Positions 35,259-47,500 of a stretch of 64,000 nt of DNA are shown here, in pieces. A model generated the notes under the pieces. It was not told the DNA's origin and did no database searches. It was given only the letters and a program-made list of their open reading frames with translations. The DNA is taken from the NCBI RefSeq assembly GCF_030704535.1, contig NC_081823.1:466501-530500 (forward strand), read 5' to 3'. How positions within the stretch are numbered: position 1 is the stretch's first letter; each line of letters opens with the position of its first letter. This DNA is from Vitis vinifera. Lineage: Eukaryota; Streptophyta; Magnoliopsida; Vitales; Vitaceae. Position numbers and translations under genes: made by a program.

Positions 35259-38200
35259 TCACAGGATCAAATTGTAAAGGATCTCGTTCCAAGTATCAGG
35301 AACTCCTGCAAGACACCAATGGCTGCAGTCCATTCCCGTTGGTCCTCCCAGGCCATACATAGAAGGATGACCATCTTTCCGCAGCAGTGAGAGGTTTGTT
35401 ACATCCAGCAATACTACCGGTTTCTTCATCTTACTTAGTACACCCTTCTGCACCCCCAAAGCCGGTGGCAGACCGCCCGGGTATGTCGAAACTAGCAGGG
35501 GTTCCTTCTCGTGGATGCAGTTCTTTGCACCAGGCTCACCCCAGCTCGTGCCACTGATTTCACAATCGTTAAAGTACTTTTTTTACTTTTAAAAGCAAAA
35601 ACATATTCTTAAAATGTACTTTTTTTATCAGTACTAAAATATTTCTAGTTAATATTTTAATTTTTTTGTTTTTGAAAGTAAATAATATACTATTTTAACA
35701 TCATAAAAGCACTTTGAAATTAAATAATACTTGAGATAGTGAAATTAAAAATGTTTTCCAAATGCTGTTTTCATGTCTTCTCATGTAATACTTGTATATG
35801 TTTATATTACATTAACAAATATTTGGGGAATGTGAGAGCTTACTTGTAATGAGATGGAGAAACTCCTTGAAAGAAAACTTTAGATTTTGTAGGATCAATG
35901 TTTAAGTCTACCCAGTTTGCCCAAGTTGTTAACGCCTCCTCAAAAGCAATCATTCGATCCATGTCCTTGAATATCTTCTTTCCTGATTGAATGTAATCCC
36001 ATCTACAAAATGTGGAGAAAAATTTTTAGGCATATAATACTAATAAAATATCGGATATAACACATTGGTATTAATGGTTAATTCGATAATTTGAATGATT
36101 TGAATTTTAGTGATAAAATTTCTAGTTTTAAATGAAAAAAATTGAAAAATAGTATTAAGGTTTAGGACAAACGGTTGCATTGGTCCTCTTCTATTCCACC
36201 AATGCCAAGTATTGAAGATAAGCATGTCAATGTTTTTCCAAAGCTTGCCTCCCTGAATCGAGTCAAGTTTCAAGACTCTTCCAATTTTTTCATGTACGAC
36301 ATCTACTAGGTATACACTACGATCGAGCATCACTTTTACGTCATAATCCTGTAATATCATTCATGAATAGCAAAAAAGAATTAATATTTAGTCATTACAT
36401 TTCATGATGTACAAATCATTTAATACACCCACAATTGATTGGTTCCCAAGTCAATTGAGATTATCTTTATCGATATAATATTTTAAGATGATATTGTTTT
36501 GATATCGACTTTTATGGTCTAAAAGTTATGAATAATCTATCATGACAAAAATTATAAAAGTTTCCAAATTTCATATTAGACAATAGATACGACTACTCGA
36601 TAATATAGACAAAATTATTTTCTATCCTAATTGATGTGATTATGACATTACAAATGATCTTAAGACCCAAATTTTAAGTTCTTTGATAATTGCATTTGGT
36701 CAATTGTTGATAAACATTTAAACTTAAAAAAAAAAAAAAAAAACTGAAATTGTCTATTTCTATGAAATAACCTAATTTTATTATTTTAACTTCACACAAA
36801 ATCAAAAGTATTTATCTATGAAATAAATTGATTGGAAGTTTTATTGTTTTTGAAAATAAAATGATATGATGAAAAAATTAATGGGGTTGGATATATGATT
36901 TTGAAATAATGAAGGGAAATGGATGAGAAATTGATGAATAGAAATTCCATTAATGTGGGCGGAAGCTCCCAACAAAGAAGTGGACCACCACCCACATGGT
37001 TGTTAAACCATGACAAAAAATTTCCCATCGCCCAAACATGGTCTGTCTGGTCTTCTTGTCAAAATTAATAAAAACCAAATTCATGCGAAAAAACAAAACA
37101 AAAAGGAGAAAGATGTGACCTCACCACTATCTATCACATTCTTGATGCAACTCCACCGTCACATGCTCCTTTTTATTTTAATTACATAACATAATAAAAA
37201 GATTTAGATTTTTTTTAAAGCTCCATTTGATCACAAAAAATATAGAAAAAATAAATAAATTAGTTGAAAAATCATATAGAATAAAACCTATTTGAAGATT
37301 TATATATTTTTTAAATGATTCATTCTTTGTATATAAATAAAAAGTAGAAAAATAAAGTCGACCATGTCCATAGAAAAATAATTTTCTTCCAACTTTTCAT
37401 ATTTTTTTTTCTTAAATATTTTTTTTCTGATCTTTTAAAATGGGATCTTAAAAGCATGTAAAAACAATTATTAAGTGTAAACCAATATTTTTATTTTTTA
37501 TTTTCTTTTTCTCAAACTTTCTAAGATCGGAAACAAACATAATGAATATCCATACTTAATTTTAAAATAAAAAATTAATAAATCAAACATACCATGAATG
37601 TGAATGTGGAGACGTCACCAACTCTCATGACATTGTATTGAGTTTGAGGAACAGAAGCATGAAGCATGCATGTGAGTGATTGCCATTGATTTCTACTCAA
37701 TGAATCTCCGATAAACATTATGCTCTTTCCTCTAAATCTTTCTAAGAAATCTTGTCCATCAAATCTGCAAAATTGAAAATTAAAAAAAATTATCAAAGTT
37801 TTCATATTCTAGTTTTTGACATAAAACATGAAGTTCCAACTCTAAACCATTTATTTTAAATCTTGGTTATTATTAGAAAAATGTTAAAAAATATTTTAAA
37901 AAATAAATTAGTCTTTAAACGTGTTTGATAGTAATTCTTGAGATTTGAAATTTTTTACTTTTTAAGTATTAAAAGTGTTAAAAATACTTTTTAAAATCAC
38001 TCTCAAACGTACTCATCAAATATGTTTGAAACATTGAAATAGATACAAAGAATGATTCACCTCCTTTTTTTCATTTCTATTCATTTTCTGGCTCAAGCAT
38101 ATTAACTCTTTTATTTGATTTATTTTGCAAAATAGAAAAAAAAACCAATAATAAAAATTATTTTATGAAATTACATATCTTCACATGAATTTTAGATAAA

Positions 38201-39852
38201 AATAGAAAAATAGTTTTGAAAATAAAATTTGTTCAAATGACACCACTTATAATGATGAGCAATGATTACTAATTTATCCAAAGAAAAAAGTTAGAAAGGG
38301 GAAAATATGGTAATCATTATAATGAAATGATGGCACTACTTATCAACTCATTTCTTTTTATTTTCACGTTATCATTTTAAAATAATTATTATGGTTTATA
38401 TTATTATTAAATTTATTTTTCAATTATTTTATTATTATTTTACTAATATTAAGAGTAGTTATAACATATAATTTGACCCTTTTTAAATAAATGGCAAGAA
38501 TAATTATTATGATGTTATTACATCATAAAAAAATCAAGTAATAAAAAATCACAATCCCAAGGCACCTCCACCGTACGACCCGTGAGCTTCATCGCATTAA
38601 GATATTTCTCTTCCACTCACCACATGGAAACACAGAATCTTTGTCATCATCACTATCAACAAAAGTGTAAAGTACCATCCCACGCGCACCTCTAGCACGT
38701 GTACTTTCTTAGCCAATCAGAAGTCAGGTTGACTTTTGCGTTTAAAAAATAATTTATTTTTTACATAAATATATGTAAATAAATAATATTTTTTAAACTT
38801 GATAAATAATTAAAATATTGAAAGAGATTTATATAAAAAAATAAATATATATGTACAACATGTGAAAATAAATAATTCACATATTGTGACCTTTTTGAAG
38901 ATTTTCATAAATATAAATAACCAATAAAAATATCATACAAATAATTAAAAATGCCACATTAACATGTGGAATTTAAGGAAATATTGTTGGCAATAAAATA
39001 GGTAATAATAATTAATTAATGCATTTGGTTTAATATCAATTTTGGATCATTAATCATTACCTACAACATTAATGAGTCATAAAAAATAGCTATAAATTCA
39101 ATATTTCAACCCATAAAATAACAACAAATATTTCTACCCTAATTATTAAAAAGAGACTAAAAAAACATAGACAATAATAATGAATAAAAGGTAAAAGTAG
39201 TTCCAAGTTATCACCATTTAATGATATTTATATAAGTACTAATTTGACTTTAATAAATATTATTTTTTCGTTAGAATATATGAAATTTGAATGATTTTTT
39301 TAGAGGGTTTTTTATTATTATTAGTATTTAAAAGTGTGGACTAAACATGCTATTTCCATAAAATATAAATGGGTTTTCTTTGAAATGGATTTATTCTTTC
39401 AAAGTGAAAATTAGTTTGCATTTTGTGAGAAATATTCCTTGAAAATGCCTATAAATCCATTCACTCCACACTGAACCAAGTATTGAGGAACCAATACACA
39501 AATCAGAGAGAAAGAGCAGAAAACCAATAAGAACAAAACCATACCAACACACAAATCATAGAGAGGAGGAACCAATGCACAACTCATAGAGAGAGAGAGG
39601 GATTTACCTCTGCAAAGCACAGCCCTGGGGCTGCCATCTGAACTTGAGATACAAATCATCCATTCGCCCATTCCTCTGGCAATTGAACTCCCTCTCTATG
39701 AATGGGCATTCCTCCGCCTTGTACAGAGGATATGTCTCATCCCTAACCCATATCCCTTGAAAAAAATCACACTTCTCCCCACTCCCAACCGCATTTCCAA
39801 TACACACAAGAACAACAAAAATGAACAAGACACCCTGAACCCATGAACCCAT
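35259..39852 (-). CDS. TBL: Trichome birefringence-like (PMR5/TBL) protein, gene C
   Basis: Five GT-AG exons on the minus strand: 39608-39852, 37593-37764, 36173-36348, 35844-36002, 35259-35553. They total 1047 nt, or 348 residues plus stop. A signal-like N-terminus ([17 protein letters not shown]) leads directly into [17 protein letters not shown], so it is shorter at the front than genes A and B. GDS falls at 101-103 and [15 protein letters not shown] from 326. The usual LPRF at the exon 1/2 junction reads LQRF. Introns 1 (1843 bp) and 2 (1244 bp) are long. Intron 1 contains one breakpoint of the local tandem duplication (about 39140), and exon 1 has a second copy at 60886-61133. Family role as for gene A; substrate not assignable. 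Confidence 0.92.
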
Positions 39853-39952
39853 TTCTCAATCTCAAGCTCCCCAAGAGAGAGAAACAGAGATGGGTTTTGT
39901 GTGGAATTCTACTCTAGTAAAGACCCATTTCCCATTTCCCATGTCTCAACAT

Positions 39953-39966
39953 TTCTATTTAATATA
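39953..39966 (-). promoter_or_regulatory. Putative TATA box of TBL gene C
   Basis: On the minus strand CTATATATTAAATAG lies about 100 bp upstream of the ATG at 39852. The same sequence is kept in the duplicated copy at about 61232-61246, upstream of the orphan exon 1. Confidence 0.4.
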
Positions 39967-40179
39967 TAGACAAAAGAAGGAGGATGTAGAAAGAGAGTAA
40001 TGTTTCAATGTGGGTAAATGAGGAAGTGATTTGTCTCTGTTTTTTAAAAGAGGAAAGGAGGACTTTGGGTGTGTTGTCATGTATGGTCACTATGGTGTGA
40101 TAATATATTAATATGTACAAGAGATGCGCTGGATAATAAGGTGTCATGTGGACTTTTGACCCAAACTCAGCCAATGAGA

Positions 40180-41596
40180 GGCCCTTGGTTGGTTTGGTTT
40201 TTCTCCATGGGATAACTACTTTTTCTTTGCTTTTTCATTTTTTGGATTTCTTAAATTTTTGAATTCATGTAACTATAAGTCCTTCGATAGGGTCAAATTG
40301 ATACCTACCAAAAATTAAACCAATCTCAATATACCACTCAGGCAATGAGAGTGAGAGTTTTTTTATTTTTTATCTACTCGATAATGATTTGTCATGTTAT
40401 TAGATGGTACAAATTGAATAAAAAAAAAAAAAGATAAGTACAATTTGCCTTAATTGAAAAGTTTTTTGGTTGATTATCCTAATCTATGGTTTGAAAGCAT
40501 CAATGAAGGATTAATGGCTCTATCACTAAATTCAATAGATGGAATGGGTAAACGATTTTTTTATTATTATTATTAATTAACCATGATTCTATCATGGTTG
40601 GTAGTTTGTCTATTCTTTTCATATGAAGTGTAAATAAGTTTAATTTGCCTAAAATTTAAATAAAAATTGATGTAAAATAGTAAAAGCATCATCCAAATCT
40701 TAAATTTGAAAGAAAAGTTAAGACCTTATCATATTATCAATTTGGATTGCCTCGTGTTTTCAATGTATAAAAACCTTGTTTGATAGTCATGAGTGTAATC
40801 ATGTCCCAAAATGGTTTTAGAGTTATATTAAGAGTACATTTTGGAGTGATTTTAGAAAACGTTTATAACATTTCTAACATTTAAATGATAAAAATTTTCA
40901 AGTATTAAAAATATCAAAAGCGTTTTGTAAAATCACTATCAAACGGACTCTAAAACACTATTATTGTTTTCATCATTTTTTCAATTTTGTTTTCCAAAAC
41001 TTGTATACATATTTTTAATAAATCCAATTAGATAAAAGCATATGTTTTCAAATATTTACATTGTTTTCATTATTTTTACATTCAAATACAAGTTTTGAAA
41101 GTCATTCTTTTGGTCTAATTAATTGTTCATGCATAGCAAGACTAAGTTCCTGTTTGGATTTGCTTCCAACTAACCCAATCAGGTTGAACATTCAAGAGGA
41201 AGAATGAATTGGGTATCAGTCAATTTTTCTACTAGACTAGATAATTGATAAATGTCAGACAACAATCGGAATAAAATACAAGTAAAAAAGAAATATTCAC
41301 TCGTTCTAACTTCTTTCTGAGCTTAAAATATATCCATTAATCCAAAAATCCCTTTGACCAACAATCTTTGATGAATGAACACAAAAGCTTCATAGTTTGA
41401 TGAAGAAGCCTTTCTTTCATACACAACTTAAACATAATTCCCAAACATACATTTTTTATAAAATTGAAAACTTTTTTCTGTAAAACCTATGGATTACAGG
41501 ACATGAAAATATTTATACAAATTCAAAGAAATGCTATGCACCCGCCTTCATAAATGGTGTCAAAGAAGAACACAAAGAAGAATTGAAAGCCAACAT
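40180..41596. other. Intergenic DNA between TBL gene C and the kinase gene
   Basis: AT-rich, no gene seen. The 3' UTR of the kinase gene is expected just left of 41597. The whole stretch is repeated at about 61440-63288, so it belongs to the segmental duplication and is not independently conserved. Confidence 0.6.
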
Positions 41597-44500
41597 TTAA
41601 TCTCTCTTCTCCCAATATTCAGAATCCAAGTTGACTGGGTAGAGATCAGGGATGGATGAAGAAGCAGTCCATGGCCCATCTGGCATGCTCTGAGCCTTGC
41701 TCTCGCTCACGCCCATGCTCTTTTCTTGGATGTGGCGATAATGCTCCTTCATCTCCTCGAGCTTTAAGTCATCACTGGGAGCACTGGGATCAGAAACGAT
41801 GTCCTGAACAGCAGTTCTGCCTTCAAGCATGCTCACAACTGATGACATAGCTGGCCTGACTGCTGAAGAGATGGTCGTGCACAGGAGAGCTATGTTGAGC
41901 ATTGCCATGACCTCTTCCTTGTTGAAGTCTGAGCCCAATCTGGGGTCAACTATATCCATTAAGCTCCCCTTCTCTTTTAAAGAGAGTGCCTAGAAGTTGA
42001 GAAAGAAAGAAAATCCAATAAGAGAATTGCTCGTGTTTAACTCAAGCAATAGGGACTCAGGCTGCAAGACTATTTGTTTCAACATATGCTGAATGAAGCC
42101 ATGGAAATGCCACAACCACATTGAATGAGATCAAAATTTGATATGTATGAATGGAATATGCCCAGCTAGCCTGCTACCCAGAAAGAGGCATGCTAATATA
42201 GGAGTTTCCTCAGAGTGGTCCAGGCAGGTCCTGGATGACGTCTTATTACTAATACGGTAATACCACACAATATAATTGAAGTCATTCAGGAAGAAAGCAT
42301 ATACTACCTGCTTCTTCATTTAAGGTTGAAAAGGTAGCAATACATGTAAGTATTAGTAGTATTGGGGCAATTTCGGTTTGTCTGAGCAAATTTTTGTTCA
42401 AGAGAGCCTATTTGACCCATATAGAATCATGAACTAGGAAAATGGTCCAAAGGATGCCATGAATCAGAATATAACTTCGGCCCAAGATAGGAAAATGTAG
42501 TTGCCATTATGTGATGACTATATATTTATATATATATATATAATTCAAGAGCCATGGTTAGGGGTTCATGATTTGGATCCTATTCACTTCCACTTTGATC
42601 AGGCTGGGAAAGCAGCTAGTCCTTGGTCGGTTCTAGTTAAGTTGCTTCACTCAGCAGATCTGCTAAAACAGCAGCATGACCTGCTACTGTTATGTGGAAC
42701 TGCCCATTTCAAAACGAGGTTAAACCATGTCTTTTGGCTGTAGGAAGTGTTAGACAGAACCAGTGTGAGGGGATAAATTTATACTCTGTGTTCTCAACAG
42801 TTTTTACAGCTTCTAGTTTGAACGATGAAGCCATCCATCCTTGAAGATGCTTCCCGACACAAATAAAAAACCATGCTGTTAAAATTATGCAATCAGCCTA
42901 AATGGATAAGAATGAGAAAATTCAGAGACGACAAATGCAAGAAAGAATGTTGTCAAAATTACCCGATCAAGAAGATAGATGGATTCTTCTTTTGGCCTAT
43001 AAGTAGTGTTGCTTCTTCCACTGACAATTTCCAAGGCAACAACTCCAAAACTGTAAACATCTGCTTTGTCGGTTAAATAGCCCCGCATTGCATATTCAGG
43101 TGCCATATATCCACTGCAAAATGAGAGTATGATTTTACACAAATTTTCCTTTTGAAATGAAGGATAAACACTGGTGATCAAAAGCAAAAAATTCTAGTAT
43201 GTGGTTTCCAAAGTGATAACAGTGTCACTGCTTCCTATTTGAGCTAAACAGAAAGATAAATAATGATACAAAAAATTATCACAGCCATAAGAATTTGGGT
43301 TACCTGAATTCTGAAGCAGTAAGAAACCATTGACATCCATTCAAAAGAAAGGAAAAGCCCATTAAGTAAAAATCAGGAGATAGTGACTCACTATGTACCA
43401 GCAATCCGAGTGCTAATGTGGGTGTTATCCTCTTCATCAAGTTTGGCCAAACCAAAGTCAGATATTTTGGGGTTAAGATCCTTATCAAGTAGCACATTTG
43501 TGGCCTTGATGTCTCGGTGGACGATCTTCAGCCTTGATTCTTCATGAAGATAAGCCAACCCTCTTGCTATGCCAACACAGATCCTGTGTCTAGTTGGCCA
43601 ATCCAATTGTAATTGACATTCTTCGGGGCCTAAATCATCATATCAACCAAAAGTTAGATGTAAGAAGCACAATCACACAAGTTCATATACATGTAGTTTT
43701 ATAGCAGAAGCAATTGAGTAAAGCACGTAAGCAGATGTGAAAAAAAACAGACCAAACAAAGCACGAGCGAGGCTGTTATTTTCCATGTACTCGTATATCA
43801 GCAACAACTGATTTCCTTCTATACAACAGCCATAGAGCTTCACAAGATGAGGATGTTGAAGAGCAGAAATCATGCCTATCTCATTCACAAACTCACGGTT
43901 TCCTTGTTTTGATTTGGAAGAAAGCTGCTTCACTGCAATTATGGTGCCATCGGATAAGACGCCCTGCATTTTGAGAAATAATGTCCTCTCTTCAGTATAA
44001 AGTTTTATGAGAACAAACTGCTTACCAAACATCTTAAATGCATAAAATGAGGGAAAACTAATTCTTGTGCTGAATACCTTGTAAACAGAACCAAATCCAC
44101 CTTCTCCAATTTTGTTGGCAGCATCAAAGTTGTTTGTTGCAGCCTTAATTTGCCTTAAGGTAAACAAGCCAGTCTGCAGATCTAGACCCTTTAACTCTGT
44201 AGAAGAAGCCAAGTTAGATAAGAAATATATCTAATAAAAAGTTGCAATCATTTCTAAATTCCTAATAGTTTGAGAAGGATTTTGATGGATTATAACTGTA
44301 TCTTCTACATCCAGAGAAATCAACCCTGATTAGATACCATGTTTTGGCATGAATGCCAGCAAACCAATCCACTGCTACGACATCAACAATCAAATGTTTT
44401 GATAGACAAATTTTTTCATAATCAATACCTTGTTCCAACGTATCTTTGCGCCTTAGGCAATCTCTCCACCAAAGGATACCTATAAGCAGGAAGACAAGAA

Positions 44501-47500
44501 GAATGACTCCAGCCACAATGCCAACCACAACGCCAACAGATATACTACTGCTTCCATTTTCGGTAGGAGGTATAAAATCTGCAAGAAAAAACAAAGTTAG
44601 AACAGATACACAGATGGAATGGATGCTTTTGGGCAAATGATGGCACAAAGAAAAACAAAATCCAACCATTAGTGATGCTGCAAAAAGAGGCTAACAACAA
44701 AAAATATTTTATCAACATTAATTCTTCAGAGAGTCGAAGCTAAATAAACATGAAAAGATGCTCGAACTGTTGGAAAATTTCAGAAGAGCACCACATACAG
44801 AGCAATGAAATTTCCTGTAATATAAGTAGCATCCAAATATATATAGATATATCAAAACATACTTGTGCTAAACCCTTCAAAAAATAATGAATCATGTCCA
44901 TGTTGGTTCCAAGTGACCTAAAGAAAAGAGGAGTTGTGCAGACTGAACCAAATCACTTAACTATAATAAATGTGTAATTTGAGAAAAAGTAGAAGAACAA
45001 ACCCTTTTACATCCCAACTATTCAAAATTGTTGAACTACTAATTTTCCTAAAAGCTTAACCTTACCCTCCTTTACTACCCGCATGTGGAGAGACAAATAG
45101 AATTTGGATTCATATCCAATGGACAAAGATAGACAAAATTTGGATTTTTATTCAACAAACAAATAAAGGAAATGCAAATTGCAGAGAGAAGGATCAAACC
45201 CAGGACCTCCCCCCAAACCAAGCTTTGAAATCATGTTCAACTACCAATTTTCCTAAAAGCTTAAGCTTGTAGGATTTGGGCTCAATATGCATATCATGCT
45301 TTTTAATAAAAATGATAAAGAAAATTCATAAAACAAGCTCAGAAAATGTGTGACGTACCAGGGTCCACAGAAATAGCTGATATAAGAGGACCATAAACTC
45401 CTCTAACTGGGATACCTGTAGTCCCTTTCCCAGCCCAATAGAAGCGAATTTCCAAGGTATTATTAGTCACAACTGCAGTAAAATATTTTAAGATTTCCTT
45501 GCTAACACCTCCTGCTTCATCCTCAATATTGAAATCCTTGAGAACCAACTTATCCTGCAACAAACCACTCCAATTACAACTGAAATTTTCAAGGTGCTAT
45601 AAATTGAAATGGTGTCCCAAGATTTCTCTAAAACTTTGTGCAAAAAAGTTGAATTTTTATATAGGTTAAAGTCAAGAACTCAAAATGGCTTGAATCCAAA
45701 ATGCTAAAGTTTCTTGTACTTTTTAAAATTAGAACTTTGGTTGGTGAACATGGAAGTAATGTGATTCATTACCTGAACATAAACATCAAACAAACGCCTA
45801 CCAAGGCTGCTATATGTTTTGTCATCAGTAAAGGTGATCTCTGCAAAGTGAAGCTTTACTGTGTAGTTTCCATTTTCCAGACAGAATCCATAATAAGTGA
45901 GAGACAGGGCAGAGAGGCGTGCGGTTGTATACAGTCCAGAATTTTCCATGATGAGTCTAGACACGTTTGTCCCAATAAAGGAGTCCGTAGGGCGGTCATC
46001 GTCCATGAAGTGACCTGTGCTGCTGAATGCCCAGTTTGTTCTACTCTGATAGAACTTTGATGGTCCACCAGAATCTGTGTCATCTTCATATGTGGTATTT
46101 CCATCAACAATTACTTCTTTTCCACCACAATTTATGTGCATGGAGTAAAACTCTGGAAAAAAAACCTACAATAGATTGGTGAAATTGAACAAGAAAAGAA
46201 AAAGGATATTTAGAAAAAGGCACAAGAAAATACATCCATTAACCACCCTTCCCGAACTTTTACTTTAATCAGCAAACTTGTGACACTGTTTTGGACTGTA
46301 TACCAATCCATTTTTAATAGACCATGTGATCCAATGGAAAGATTTCAACCCCAAATGCATTAGCAGTACCCTAAATGCACAGGGCAAAGCACAAGAAAGG
46401 AGAATGCCTATCTTGAAGAGATTTTGAGACACGGTGTGCTGAAATGTGGGTCGTCTACAAAGCTGGTCTGATCAGTGTTTTATCAACACTAGAAGCACAA
46501 ATTTTGAGTTGAAGATTAATCAGACTCATCTCAAGTTATGGAAAGTGAAATTGATGACATTCTAAAATCCATTTATATTCTTCCATTAATTTCATTCTTT
46601 TGTATTTCTTAATTAACAATGTCAAGATAGCATATGATATTTAAACTTACTTTTTGGGCAATTAAAGCTTCTCAAGCACGAGACAATTCCACTGAGAAAA
46701 CAACGTAATGCCCAGCAAAAGTCAGCATCACAACATCATATTTGAATATTACATGACAAGGAAAGAATCGTAGTGCTGAAAAAAATTATTGGCTTCAGAA
46801 AACATTTATTTATTACAATCCTTAAAATGGTAATTAGAAACTCACGAGTTATTTCCTCCTGATGAGCTTCCAAACAAATTTCTGTAGAAAATATCACAAT
46901 ATTGAAAGTTTAGATGCTAAACAGATGATTTTACACAGCAAATAATACAGAAAAGAAATATCTTATGTTAGATAAGAGTATTCTTACACACTCCGTTCTT
47001 GACATCCTCTTGAGCTTTCACTAGTAAAGTTATTGTATGAAAGATCACTGCACACAGTATTCACAGTTTAATTCATCATAGTTTTCCATGCAGAATGAAC
47101 ATCAAGTTAATAAATCATGACTTCACATGAACAGAATTGCATATAGTATTTGATTATCTGAACCTTATTTCTAAATAACCCAAGAGATGAAGTGTCTTGT
47201 GCCATTAGCCATGCAACACACAACCAATAGCTCAGTTGTTCCTTTAGGAGTGGTCCTAAACCACTTTGAGCTATAGTGCAAAGAACTATTCCCCCAAGCC
47301 TAAAATACTCTACAATCCATCTATCCATCCTCACATATCACCCTCTTTTTTGTCTAGAATCCAAGTTATATGCAAAAGGGAGCGGAAATACGACTTATTG
47401 CTTTTGGTGGCAAGAGTTTTCAATGTGCAACAGCTGTTTGTGTAAAGGAATGAGGAAATCGTGTTTTGCATGAAAAATTCTGTAGTATGTCTTCGTACAA

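Larger units (their letters stand above)
39140..42307. repeat. Segmental duplication, copy matching 60434-64000
   Basis: From intron 1 of TBL gene C through its exon 1, its promoter, the intergenic DNA and the last exon of the kinase gene. Colinear and highly similar with 60434-64000 (the window ends inside the repeat). The other copy has about 400 bp extra at 61617-62035. Confidence 0.9.

Noticed and set aside
45080-45260. Possible separate repeat element near the duplication breakpoint ('aactaccaattttcctaaa' block, also near 60280)
   Set aside because: It looks like a dispersed plant repeat, but I could not find ends or a target duplication. The two occurrences here are explained by the segmental duplication.
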